Positions 19,095-27,718 of a stretch of DNA of 64,000 nt are shown here, piece by piece. Position 1 is the stretch's first letter, and each line of letters begins with the position of its first letter. Origin of the DNA: Shewanella sp. VB17. GTDB taxonomy: Bacteria > Pseudomonadota > Gammaproteobacteria > Enterobacterales > Shewanellaceae. The notes under the pieces were generated by a model. The model saw nothing but the letters and a program-made list of their open reading frames with translations, was not told where the DNA came from and searched no databases. The stretch covers positions 2,232,001-2,296,000 of the forward strand of contig NZ_JABRVS010000001.1 in NCBI RefSeq assembly GCF_013248905.1, given 5' to 3'. A program made the translations under genes and the position numbers.

Positions 19095-19180
19095 TTTTTT
19101 AATATTGCATGCTTTTTAATGGCGATAACCTTTTGGGGTTATTCAGGGAGGGGGAGTTGGATCTGATGTTTGATTGACTT

Positions 19181-19258
19181 AATACCAATGGCATTAAATA
19201 TATGATCAATTCAGAGGCTCTCAAACTTTTCAATTCAAGGCGCATTGAGGAAAGAATG
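19181..19258. repeat. Dispersed 78-bp intergenic repeat, copy A
   Basis: It starts AATACCAATGGCATTAAATA and ends GCGCATTGAGGAAAGAATG. It is nearly identical to 27719-27797 (a handful of differences). It has no coding role and no obvious inverted ends. It lies between dinG and the integron remnant. The rest of 19095-19359 shows nothing else I can name. Confidence 0.75.
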
Positions 19259-19359
19259 CTTGTATCCCTTGTGCATCGATGCAAAGTCGAAGTGGAATGT
19301 TTGAGCGCCTATATATAGGACGGGTTTCAAAGCCCTACATTGGACTTCCTTGAGTAAGC

Positions 19360-19453
19360 TAACGCCCTATTAATCGCCAAATGTAGTTGGCTAAAATGTT
19401 GAGATCCGAAAACAGCCAACTGTATGTTTTTCCACTTTAATAGATTGTTATAC
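19360..19453 (-). other. attC-like integron recombination site, downstream of the DoxX cassette
   Basis: Read on the reverse strand it starts GTATAACAATCTATTAAAG and ends GGGCGTTAG, with inner arms AGTTGGCT/AGCCAACT and outer arms CTATTAA/TTAATAG that fold into the long imperfect hairpin typical of attC. It begins 12 bp after the stop of the DoxX-like gene, as in a gene cassette. Confidence 0.75.
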
Positions 19454-19465
19454 ATACAATTTACA

Positions 19466-19837
19466 CTACTGACGAGTAGGTGATTTACCTAATAATATAA
19501 AGCTTAAACCAATTAGTGGAATATTAGTTGTTACCGGGTTAAAGGCTCCGACCAAAAGCTGAGGTTGTAAAACAGCAACAAAAAACAGTAAACCAATTAG
19601 ACCTGCAACATTTAACATAACAACCGTACGGTTGTTATAAAATATGATAAATATTAAACCAAAGATCAGCTCGCCAAGACCTACTGATTTAGTGATTAAA
19701 TAAGACATTTCGTCAGAAAAACCTAAGCTAGCAGTCATTGCTTTTTCTAACGGAGCAATATGCAATAATTTTGGGAAAATACCGTGGTAAAGCCAACTAA
19801 ACCCAATAATGTATCGTGCAATTTGTTCAGATGACAC
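19466..19837 (-). CDS. DoxX-like membrane protein carried as an integron cassette
   Basis: This 123-residue protein has four hydrophobic segments and resembles the DoxX-like family: 'RYIIGFSWLYHGIFPKLLH' at the N-terminus, then 'ITKSVGLGELIFGLIF', and an end with 'PVTTNIPLIGLSFILLG'. Family members are small quinone- or redox-associated membrane proteins of mostly unknown role. The start is GTG 19837 with AAGGAAG about 9 nt upstream. The gene is bracketed by attC-like sites at 19360-19453 and 19855-19950 in the same orientation, with only 12-18 bp of spacing, which is the compact layout of a mobile gene cassette. No integrase gene is in the window. Confidence 0.75.
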   Translation of the reverse strand: MSSEQIARYIIGFSWLYHGIFPKLLHIAPLEKAMTASLGFSDEMSYLITKSVGLGELIFGLIFIIFYNNRTVVMLNVAGLIGLLFFVAVLQPQLLVGAFNPVTTNIPLIGLSFILLGKSPTRQ

Positions 19838-19854
19838 CTGACACTTCCTTGTAT

Positions 19855-19950
19855 GTATAACGCCAGCTTAAGCGGGCTAAAATAGTTGGCTAAAATTGTG
19901 AACGGAGTGAAACTGCCAACTGTTTTTTGTCCGTTTGAACGCCTTGTGTA
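19855..19950 (-). other. attC-like integron recombination site, upstream of the DoxX cassette
   Basis: On the reverse strand it runs from ACAAGGCGTTCAAACGGAC to GCTTAAGCTGGCGTTATAC, very close to the textbook attC form, with inner arms AGTTGGC/GCCAACT. In cassette logic it belongs to a preceding cassette whose gene is not recognisable, and the DoxX-like gene starts 18 bp after it. Confidence 0.82.
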
Positions 19951-20133
19951 CGCCCAGCATGGGCATGAACTCATGAGGTGACTTTCTATTATACATAAGC
20001 TTTGTAGGAAGATCACCGTTACTCTTTCTAAAAGAGAATAACTTACTGTTATTAAACGTTAACGATTAGCGAATGGCAAGGGCTTAGCCGCGAGGCTTGG
20101 TCTGAAGGACTGATATGTTGCTCCTGCAATATC

Positions 20134-20160
20134 TGCATTTCCACCATCCTTGGTGGTCAA
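20134..20160. repeat. REP-like palindrome, copy 1
   Basis: GCATTTCCACC, a short turn, then GGTGGTCAA: a small hairpin (CCACC/GGTGG) with a shared head GCATTTCC and tail GTCA. Related copies are at 23131 and 23204, on the other side of the REP-type transposase gene. Confidence 0.5.
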
Positions 20161-20186
20161 GCCGCTAGCCCTATTAAGGATTAAAG

Positions 20187-20566
20187 AGTGCGAGCTGATG
20201 AACAAGAAGATCATATGAGGCGTAGGCTAGAGGGATACAGCAAGCATTGAGTAATGAAAAGCTTGAAGTAATGGTTAAGAAAACGGGGTTATGTTCACTA
20301 AGAAATGGATGGATCGCAGTTCACTCGGAACAAAGAAGTTAGCAAGAAAGTTGAAGTTAGGACATTTTATTGTTGAGTTCTAGCCATGAACCGCCCTCGG
20401 TTCTGGCATCCTCGGTAACAGCTCCCTGCGTTACTCTACCTCCTAAATCTGACTTCCAAGGAAAGGACGAAATGTTTTATTTTGTAGGAAAAAAATAGAC
20501 CATTTAGTCGTGTGCGGAGCGGCATGCAGGGTGATGTGGGGGCTGGACACCTCCGGCTACCCGTAT
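20187..20566 (+). mobile_element. Group II intron remnant without maturase gene
   Basis: The 3' end carries a recognisable domain V (CGTGTGCGGAGCGGCATGCA, 20509-20528) followed by a domain VI hairpin (GGGGGCTGGACACCTCC) and the end CTACCCGTAT, as in bacterial group II introns. A possible 5' end is GTGCGAGCTGATGAACAAG at 20187. The distance between the ends is only about 380 bp, so the domain IV reverse transcriptase gene is absent. The 3' half is secure; the 5' end is a guess. The element lies beside the attC-bearing region. Confidence 0.6.
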
Positions 20567-21049
20567 ATGAACAAAAATTGGTTAACTTGTCGGCTAACAA
20601 GTTTCAAATATCTTTTTTATTGGGTTCATTTAACTGGTTTGGTGTTTAGTCGGCTTGCTGATCACTATAGCAATATTGGTGTTAATTGCTTGCAGCAGGC
20701 TGATGTGCAGATACTTCTGCGGCACGCTGTGAATACTTCCATGTAAGCTCGACGATGGCATCTGATGTGAATGGATTCACAAATGCCGTGATAACAGGGA
20801 TGTTATAGAACGGCCATGCCACCAACGGCCGCAGCTTCATCTACACCTGCTCTTATCAACAAGAGTAAAGCAAAGCATGGTTTCTTCGATTGATATTTTA
20901 TGGTTGCTGACTCGATTATGGACAGTTATTAGTTAGAGCTGAGACTCTAATTAAACTGACATTGATTAGAAAAAGTACCTTGGTTTATTCGGAACCCCTA
21001 ATTATTTCCAAGTATTTGTAGATGATTGCTCGATTTCAGTGATATACGA
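20567..21049. other. Gene-free stretch after the intron remnant
   Basis: About 480 bp with short open frames only, none with a convincing start or composition. I see no named feature. It probably consists of cassette or element debris. Confidence 0.5.
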
Positions 21050-22081
21050 CTAAGGCGAGGGGTGAAGTGCATCGCTACTGGCCTTACCTTTGCACCATTG
21101 ACCACTGTGATGCTGTCTTTTGAAGGCACACATGGCATCCCAGCGACCACTAATACCACTGTATTGGCGGCGAAACTCTTTTGCTGAGGTGATCCAGACA
21201 TCGGATGAGATACCAAGTTCATCAAGTAATTTAGGACGACTTGAGTCGATGAACCCTCTTTTGTCTGGCCTAATTGCTCTGCCAGTCCAATCGATAAGTT
21301 GTAAATAATCACAGAAATTAAATGGGATCCCTGATTGAGGTGCTAAATGAGCAGCACCATCAAATTGGACAAGGGGGTTGAGTCGCTCACTCGAGGTGAG
21401 TTCTGATGTATCATCATTTGGTTTAGTGTCTTTATCAGGTGTGTTTAGCGTGTTAATGCGCTCCTGAATAGACGTATAATCAGAAGCTTGCAGTGTGTCG
21501 GCAATTCCCGCTCTAATAGGGTTTAAATCAACATACATCATGCAGGCGAGTAGTGCTTGTTCATCAAGTAGAGCTTGTGACTTAAAGCGCCCTTCCCAGA
21601 AAGCCCCTTTACACTCATCTTCACGGTTGGACCTACGGGCAATCTCTTCGTTTAGGCAGCGCATAAACCAGGATATGCTAGATAAACGCTCGTGCCACTC
21701 AGTCAGTAAACCATCAAGAAGTATTCGCTCTCCTTCAATCAAAGCGTCACCATTCATGTATTTAGTGGCTACATCATGGCCCTTGGTAATCTGGCACCAT
21801 CGGGTAATTATTTCACGGTGGCTCAAAGACTTGGCTTTATCCATGTCAATGTTAAGTACTAAATGGTAGTGATTGTTCATTACCGCATAAGCGCATATAT
21901 CAATACAAAATATGTTCGAAAGCGCTTTGATTTTATCGACAATCCAGCCGCGACGATGCTCATAACTTTTCCCAGTGAGCTTATCTTCCCCACATAGGTA
22001 GGCCCTTCTTACACAACGATTTATTATGTGATAAAACGGCGTTGATTCTGCATCAATGAGGGTTCTTCTAGCTGACGTCAT
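21050..22081 (-). CDS. REP-associated tyrosine transposase-like protein (Y1/HUH family)
   Basis: This 343-residue single-strand DNA transposase of the Y1_Tnp group has the HUH signature 'AVMNNHYHLVLNID' (near residue 80), 'FWEGRFKSQALLDEQALLACMMYVDLNP' in the middle (quoted in part: FWEGRFKSQ; YVDLNPIRAGI), and a C-terminal 'LDEL' and 'ISGRWDAMCAFKRQ' region. In the IS200/IS605 relatives called RAYTs, such genes move or maintain short palindromic repeats. ATG 22081 is preceded by AGGA; an upstream in-frame ATG is less likely. The leader holds GGGACAGCC (reverse strand), common before these genes. Its 5' third is duplicated just upstream. Confidence 0.85.
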   Translation of the reverse strand: MTSARRTLIDAESTPFYHIINRCVRRAYLCGEDKLTGKSYEHRRGWIVDKIKALSNIFCIDICAYAVMNNHYHLVLNIDMDKAKSLSHREIITRWCQITKGHDVATKYMNGDALIEGERILLDGLLTEWHERLSSISWFMRCLNEEIARRSNREDECKGAFWEGRFKSQALLDEQALLACMMYVDLNPIRAGIADTLQASDYTSIQERINTLNTPDKDTKPNDDTSELTSSERLNPLVQFDGAAHLAPQSGIPFNFCDYLQLIDWTGRAIRPDKRGFIDSSRPKLLDELGISSDVWITSAKEFRRQYSGISGRWDAMCAFKRQHHSGQWCKGKASSDALHPSP

Positions 22082-22510
22082 GATCGTTATCCTGAACAAT
22101 ACATAGTTGAGGTAACTTAAAGGCTAGTAGAGGATATGCTAAAGCACAAAAGATATGGCTGTCCCGTCTTTCTTCTTATGTCAATGTTAAGTACTAAATG
22201 GTAGTGATTGTTCATTACCGCATAAGCGCATATATCAATACAAAATATGTTCGAAAGCGCTTTGATTTTATCGACAATCCAGCCGCGACGATGCTCATAA
22301 CTTTTCCCAGTGAGCTTATCTTCCCCACATAGGTAGGCCCTTCTTACACAACGATTTATTATGTGATAAAACGGCGTTGATTCTGCATCAATGAGGGTTC
22401 TTCTAGCTGACGTCATGATCGTTATCCTGAACAATACATAGTTGAGGTAACTTAAAGGCTAGTAGAGGATATGCTAAAGCACAAAAGATATGGCTGTCCC
22501 GTCTTTCTTC
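21843..22510. repeat. Perfect tandem duplication, 2 x 333 bp
   Basis: Bases 21843-22175 and 22178-22510 appear identical by eye, with two bases between. Each unit holds the transposase leader and the first 80 or so codons. Complete identity implies a recent event or an assembly artefact. Confidence 0.85.
22117..22416 (-). pseudogene. Duplicated 5' fragment of the transposase gene
   Basis: The ATG at 22416 and the first 79 residues repeat those of the transposase at 22081, including the HUH motif, and then run into 'IRRKTGQPYLLC' and a stop at 22117 that come from the leader of the downstream copy. It lacks the rest of the catalytic domain, including the region expected to hold the nucleophilic Tyr, so it cannot be active alone. 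It may be expressed as a short protein because its leader is the same as that of the full gene. Confidence 0.8.
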
Positions 22511-23130
22511 AGTTTCAACAATAGTCAACACAAACTCCTAGAGATATAACAGCTTATTGATTAGCAGCAGGATAACCTCCTGCTTTCTTGTAAGTTTCTT
22601 CGCCAAAATATCACTTGTAAGTGTTTGTTGTAAATATATTATGTAACAAAAAAATACAGGTTAAATATGACAATTTAGCAGATAAAAAAGATGCATAGGT
22701 GTTTACGAGGTCTGCATAGCACTTTTATATAGATATTACAAACCATTGATAATAAAGAGTTAATGTTTGGCAGTTAGTATTATCGATGGGCGTTGTTGCC
22801 TAAACATATAATCATCCGAAATTAGGGTGTAAACAGCATAAAATCTTGAAAAAATGAATGCTGAAAACAACTGACGCATGAAACATGCATGCCTTCGTTG
22901 CTCCGAGCAACAATGATTTTAGGTTGTGCTTTTAGGAAACAACGCCTTATCGATGCGCCAATCCAACGATTTATGCATCTTTTTCATAGCAATTATCTCA
23001 ACTTCAGTTATACCTGTATATAAATAAAAAAAAGATGGGACAGGCATAACTTTGTCTTGCTTGAAATAACGTGTGTAGATGCGGCTGCGAGCTTCCAAAA
23101 CAAGGCCGGAAATGTTCCTTACATTTCTAG

Positions 23131-23157
23131 GCATTTCCCACATCCTTGTGAGTCAGA
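23131..23157. repeat. REP-like palindrome, copy 2
   Basis: GCATTTCCCACATCCTTGTG followed by AGTCAGA: the same head and tail as copies 1 and 3, with the hairpin CACA-TCCT-TGTG. Confidence 0.5.
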
Positions 23158-23203
23158 CGTTTTGGCAGAGCTCACTGGCCTATTCAGTTCCATACTGAAT
23201 TAG

Positions 23204-23230
23204 GCATTTCCACCGTCCGTGGCGGTCAGA
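23204..23230. repeat. REP-like palindrome, copy 3
   Basis: GCATTTCCACCGTCCGTGGC followed by GGTCAGA. The stem is CCACC/GGTGG-like with GTCCG in the turn. It is 73 bp from copy 2. Confidence 0.5.
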
Positions 23231-23473
23231 TGTACTTGCAGCGTGCCACAAAAGTACCTACACAGATCCCGCTGAGCAAGCGATAGATAACCCTGAAGGT
23301 TCGACCTTCAACAACCCGAATAGATACCAACTCAACTAGAAGCTCAAATTTAACTAACAAAATGAACTATTGTGAAAATATGGCCTTTATTCGAAGACTA
23401 GCTAATTTTGAGGCAAAAATAAGTTAGTAAGCTCACCCTTAAACCTTAAATAAAATAGACGCGTTTTGCCCTA

Positions 23474-23513
23474 AGATGACTCTGAAACAAGCATGTTGAC
23501 GTGACTTGATCAT
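23474..23513. mobile_element. Fragment of the MITE-like repeat (one end only)
   Basis: GATGACTCTGAAACAAGCAT and the following GTTGACGTGACTTGATCA match the right end of the element at 30037-30228 (GATGACTCTGAAACGAGCAT and on). The left part is missing. It lies about 30 bp before the polB LexA box. Confidence 0.6.
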
Positions 23514-23545
23514 CAAACATAAACTTACCCGGTCGTTTGCTATTA

Positions 23546-23565
23546 TACTGTACATAATAACAGTA
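23546..23565. promoter_or_regulatory. LexA (SOS) box upstream of polB
   Basis: TACTGTACATAATAACAGTA is a near-palindromic 20-bp SOS box. Its 16-bp core equals that of the dinG box. It lies 75-94 bp before the polB start. Confidence 0.9.
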
Positions 23566-23639
23566 ATTGATTAGGCTTAGTGACACAATGTTGAGTTTAT
23601 TGAATCAAATAAGCTCAGACTTTACTGTGAGTGTGGGTA

Positions 23640-26060
23640 ATGAGTACAGAAGTATCGCTTCAAATCAGTGTTAAAGGCAGAATACTATCACGGCATGTGG
23701 TCCAACAGTCTGGATCTCTGTGGCTACATTACTACATTAACACAATCGCTGGGCCAATATTAGTACAAATACCTAATGCTGAATACCTGTGCTTTTGTGC
23801 TACATCTACCTTAGATAGGCTGCTTAGTGCATCAGATCTGACCACAATACGCACTAAACCATTAGCATTGAAAAATTTCGATCTCAATAATGTGACCGCA
23901 CTTTATTGTTCATCACGGCAGAGTTTTAGAAACTTGACTCGAGCAAGTGTTGATCTTGCCATCCCTTTGTATGAAGCTGATATTCGTCCAGAACATCGAT
24001 ACTTGATCGAGCGATATATTGCGTTAGATGTTGAGTTTATTGGTGAGTATGCATCTAATCATCAACAAGATTTACCAATATTGATTGGCAATAGAGCCCG
24101 TAAAGCTGAGTTAACGATGCCGTTAAAAGCCATTTCATTGGATTTTGAATGTCGCTTTGATGGTGAGCTTTATTCAGTGGGCTTATACGGGAAAAGTGGG
24201 GACACTGCTTACCAGAAAGTCATGATGATTGGCGTTGCGCCTAATATTTCACATCACTCATGCCTTGGCACTGAAGATTTGCAGCAGGCAAGAGAATATG
24301 TCGAGTGGGTGGCCGATGAAAGATCACTCATTTTGCAATTGATAGCCTGGTTTCATGAGTATGATCCCGACATCATTATAGGCTGGGCAGTGGTCACTTT
24401 TGATCTGGCGTTATTGTATCGTAGGGCAAAGGCGCTTGGGATCAAGTTAAGCATTGGCAGAGGTGGGGCTGAACTAGGCTGGAAGGTGGCGGACAAATTT
24501 AGACCTGAGTCACTTTCGTTGCCAGGGAGAGTGGTCTTAGATGGGATCGATTGGCTTAAGGCCGCGTTTTATCGATTTGACAATTTTTCGCTTGAATGTG
24601 TGTCGCAATCCTTGCTTGGCGAAGGTAAAGCTATTCATAGTGTGGAAAATCGTGTTGATGAAATTAACGATCTGTTTGTACACGATAAGTTAGCACTTGC
24701 CCATTACAATTTGACTGATAGTCGTTTGGTGTGGGATATTTTTACGCATACTCAGTTGTTTGAGTTTGCCATTGAACGCTCTCGACTCACCGGTTTGGAA
24801 TTGGGACGGGTAGGGGGCTCTGTTGCCGCTTTTAATAATTTATACTTGCCACATTTGCATCGAGCAGGCTTTGTTGCGCCAGCCATGGCATCAACTCAAG
24901 GAGTTGCCAGCCCAGGTGGTTATGTGATGGACTCATTACCTGGCTTATACCAAAACATCATCGTGCTTGATTTTAAAAGTCTCTATCCTTCCATTATCCG
25001 CACCTTTCTTATTGATCCTAAAGGATTGATACAAGGGCTATCAATGCCTGAACTTGATACAGTTAACGGTTTCTTAGGTGGTAAATTTAGTCGGCAAGAT
25101 CCTATTTTACCTCAGTTAATCAAAAGCTTATCGGCACATCGTGAGCAGGCAAAGTGTGAACGTAATGGGCCTTTATCGCAAGCGATTAAGATTATTATGA
25201 ATTCCTTTTACGGTGTATTGGGCTCTAATGGCTGTGTATTTCATGATACCAGATTGGCGAGCTCTATTACGCTAAGAGGTCATGAGATCATGAAGCAAAC
25301 CAAGGTATGGATTGAAGCGCAGGGATATAAAGTGATCTACGGCGACACCGATTCTACGTTTGTCTGGTTAGGAGATAGTGAGCCTGCGCTCGATGTTGAT
25401 AGCATTGGCCAGAGACTTGTTAAAGGCATTAATCAGCAGTGGCAGCAAAAACTCAGGGAGACAATGAATATTGAGTCTTTTTTAGAGCTTGAATATGAAT
25501 CTCATTATGAGCAATTTTTCATGCCGACATTAAGAGGCTCTCTAAAGGGATCAAAAAAACGTTATGTTGGTGCTTTTACTCAGTCTGATGGCGAGTTAGC
25601 TTTGGTGTTTAAAGGGATGGAGCAGGTTCGAAGTGACTGGAGTCCTCTGTCAAGACGAGTGCAAGAAGTGTTGTATTATCGATTGTTCTCCAAACAAGAT
25701 GTGACTGCTTTTTTACAGGAAGTGATAACCGATTTATTGGCAGGCAAACTTGATAGTGAACTGGTGTTTTCAAAAACATTGCGTAGAGATATTATCGATT
25801 ATACCGCCAAGTCGTCACCTCATGTGAAAGCAGCTCAAATTCAATATGAATTATCAGGTCAAGAAAGATGGTCAAAAAAAGGGGCCAGAATTGACTATTT
25901 AATGACAGTTGATGGGGCAGAGCCTGCCTTTTATCGGCAAGCCAATATCGATTACCAGTATTACATTGATAGGCAGCTGGGGCCGATAGCCGATCCCGTG
26001 TTGAGTATTTTAGGAGACAGCTTTTTTAATATGACATCTAAACAATTGACGTTAATATAA
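23640..26060 (+). CDS. polB: DNA polymerase II (family B)
   Basis: This SOS-induced family B polymerase acts in replication restart and lesion bypass. It has 806 residues (E. coli 783). The proofreading domain shows Exo I 'DFECRF' (D168, E170) and Exo III 'YNLTD'. The polymerase domain shows motif A 'DFKSLYPSII', motif B 'KIIMNSFYGVLGS' and motif C 'YGDTDS' (Y567-S572). In Exo II the usual Asn of N-x(2-3)-F-D is Ala250 ('GWAVVTFDL'). ATG 23640 gives the family-like start; a GTG 9 nt upstream is in frame. A LexA box lies about 75 bp upstream. It is a single-gene unit downstream of the mobile-element patch. Confidence 0.95.
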   Translation: MSTEVSLQISVKGRILSRHVVQQSGSLWLHYYINTIAGPILVQIPNAEYLCFCATSTLDRLLSASDLTTIRTKPLALKNFDLNNVTALYCSSRQSFRNLTRASVDLAIPLYEADIRPEHRYLIERYIALDVEFIGEYASNHQQDLPILIGNRARKAELTMPLKAISLDFECRFDGELYSVGLYGKSGDTAYQKVMMIGVAPNISHHSCLGTEDLQQAREYVEWVADERSLILQLIAWFHEYDPDIIIGWAVVTFDLALLYRRAKALGIKLSIGRGGAELGWKVADKFRPESLSLPGRVVLDGIDWLKAAFYRFDNFSLECVSQSLLGEGKAIHSVENRVDEINDLFVHDKLALAHYNLTDSRLVWDIFTHTQLFEFAIERSRLTGLELGRVGGSVAAFNNLYLPHLHRAGFVAPAMASTQGVASPGGYVMDSLPGLYQNIIVLDFKSLYPSIIRTFLIDPKGLIQGLSMPELDTVNGFLGGKFSRQDPILPQLIKSLSAHREQAKCERNGPLSQAIKIIMNSFYGVLGSNGCVFHDTRLASSITLRGHEIMKQTKVWIEAQGYKVIYGDTDSTFVWLGDSEPALDVDSIGQRLVKGINQQWQQKLRETMNIESFLELEYESHYEQFFMPTLRGSLKGSKKRYVGAFTQSDGELALVFKGMEQVRSDWSPLSRRVQEVLYYRLFSKQDVTAFLQEVITDLLAGKLDSELVFSKTLRRDIIDYTAKSSPHVKAAQIQYELSGQERWSKKGARIDYLMTVDGAEPAFYRQANIDYQYYIDRQLGPIADPVLSILGDSFFNMTSKQLTLI

Positions 26061-26292
26061 ATAATATTATGTTTCTTTTGTGTTTTCAATTTGTTTTATT
26101 TTGGTTTTAATGTTGATGGTATTTAGTTTTTTTGGATGGTTATCGGGTAAAAAGCCGTATTTTTATGATTTTCTGCTTTGAGTACAAGATGATCTTTTGT
26201 TAATCTCGCTTCGAAGTTGGAAAGTAAAAAAAGACAACGGAATGATCACAATAAAAAATAAGCAGACTGAAAACATTAAGGTTAGATATCAG

Positions 26293-27483
26293 ATGAAAAA
26301 AACACTATTAGCATCGGCTTTAGCAGCGGTTATATTTGTCCCGACAGTTTCGGCTATCGAGATCTATAAAGACGACAAAAACACTGTTGCGATTGGCGGT
26401 TGGATGGATGCGCGCATCATTAACACCCAAGGTGAAACCAACGTCATGAACGGTTCATCACGCATTAACTTTGCGTTTAACCGCGATATGGGTAATGACT
26501 GGCAAACATTCACTAAGTTTGAATGGGCAGTAAATCCATTTGGCACGAGTGAAATCGTATACGGCAGTGACAGTAAAATTTCGTATGAAAACGATGAATT
26601 TTTTACTAATCGCCTTGGTTATGTTGGGCTTTCTCATGATAAATACGGCTCATTGGCGATTGGTAAGCAATGGAGCTTATGGTATCTTGACGTCGTAGGT
26701 GCAACTAACTTAGTTAACACGTGGGATGGTAATGCGTCTGGTACTTACACCTACAATAAAGGTGATGGCTCTGTGAACGGTACAGGTCGTGGTGATAACA
26801 CGGTACAGTATCGTAATAGCATTGGCGATTTTGGCTTCGGGCTACAAGTGCAGTTAAAGCATGACGAAGCGACATTGGGAGCAGATGGGGGTCTTGATGG
26901 CACTAATAATGGTCCTTTTGAAGGATTGCGTATTAATGCTGACAGTATAGAGCGCATAGAATTCAATCAAACGATTGGTGGCTCTGTAACCTACGCAGCA
27001 ACAGATAAATTAACCTTAGCCGCTGGTTTTAACCTTGGTGAGTTCGAGGCGACACAACGTTCTGGTGAAGAAATTTCAGAAACCGATTCTATTTATGGCC
27101 TTAGTATGACATGGGGCGGGTTCGAGCAACCAGGTTTTTACGCTTCTGTCAATATTAACCAAAATGAGTTCCATGACACCGATAACATAGGCCGTATCAT
27201 GCCTGATGCCGTTGGTCTTGAATCATTGTTCACTTATAAATTTGATAATGGTCTTAAGCCTATCTTTGGTTATAACTACCTAGAAGCGGGTGATGATTAT
27301 GAAGCTCGTTATAATGACGGTAAATTTAAGCGTCAGTTTATTCTAGTGGGTCTTCACTATGTCTGGGATGATCAGACTATGCTTTACCTCGAAGGACGTA
27401 AAGACATGAGTGATTTTAATGAACTTAACGATACACCAGATGAAGATGATGGCGTTGCTATCGGTATAAGATACTACTTGTAA
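26293..27483 (+). CDS. Outer-membrane general porin
   Basis: A trimeric beta-barrel porin for passive uptake of small solutes is expected. The 396-residue precursor begins 'MKKTLLASALAAVIFVPTVSA', quoted in part (KKTLLASAL; PTVSA), with cleavage after residue 21. The mature part is rich in alternating beta strands with Gly and aromatic residues, acidic loops, 'RINFAFNRDMGNDWQTF', 'YGSLAIGKQWSLWY', and ends 'GVAIGIRYYL' with aromatic-Leu rather than the more usual Phe. Longer in-frame starts upstream lack a signal peptide at their N-terminus, so ATG 26293 is chosen. A strong terminator follows. The 230-bp upstream region is AT-rich, as expected for a regulated porin promoter, but no operator is recognised. 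Confidence 0.88.
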   Translation: MKKTLLASALAAVIFVPTVSAIEIYKDDKNTVAIGGWMDARIINTQGETNVMNGSSRINFAFNRDMGNDWQTFTKFEWAVNPFGTSEIVYGSDSKISYENDEFFTNRLGYVGLSHDKYGSLAIGKQWSLWYLDVVGATNLVNTWDGNASGTYTYNKGDGSVNGTGRGDNTVQYRNSIGDFGFGLQVQLKHDEATLGADGGLDGTNNGPFEGLRINADSIERIEFNQTIGGSVTYAATDKLTLAAGFNLGEFEATQRSGEEISETDSIYGLSMTWGGFEQPGFYASVNINQNEFHDTDNIGRIMPDAVGLESLFTYKFDNGLKPIFGYNYLEAGDDYEARYNDGKFKRQFILVGLHYVWDDQTMLYLEGRKDMSDFNELNDTPDEDDGVAIGIRYYL

Positions 27484-27504
27484 TTTCATTACTCAGGTAA
27501 TGTT

Positions 27505-27530
27505 AAAACGCCCTCTTGAGGGCGTTTTTA
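27505..27530 (+). terminator. Terminator of the porin gene
   Basis: Perfect 11-bp stem AAAACGCCCTC/GAGGGCGTTTT with a 2-base loop and a following T-rich run. Confidence 0.9.
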
Positions 27531-27718
27531 TTTTCTGTTGTCCATTCCCTATTTAGCAACTTGTGATGATCCCATTCATTGTTTGTAATGAAAGAGTCCT
27601 AGTGGCAATACGGCATGTTGGCACGGTGAAATAGGGATATTGTCAATATCTGTTGAATTAACGTGTTCATCTGTAAGTTTTTTATTTTATTGTTGGGTTT
27701 TACGTGGCTTAGGATATT

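Larger units (their letters stand above)
22511..23473. other. Gene-free stretch between transposase and polB
   Basis: AT-rich DNA with only short open frames. A 74-codon reverse frame (22919-23143) begins inside a REP-like hairpin and is not convincing. Two REP-like palindromes occur near 23131 and 23204, and a GGGACAGGC motif near 23037 echoes the transposase leader. Confidence 0.5.

Noticed and set aside
19747..20016. 89-codon reverse-strand open frame upstream of the DoxX-like gene
   Set aside because: It runs through the attC-like site and into the DoxX-like gene in another frame; cassette structure explains the region better.
20510..20746. 78-codon forward open frame
   Set aside because: It begins inside the group II intron domain V and is explained by that element.
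22919..23143. 74-codon reverse-strand open frame
   Set aside because: Its start lies inside a REP-like hairpin, it has no ribosome site, and the sequence resembles no family.
23281..23310. GGTTCGA-containing hairpin that looks like a tRNA T-arm
   Set aside because: No acceptor stem, anticodon arm or D arm can be built around it; it is a simple palindrome (GAAGGTTCGACCTTC).
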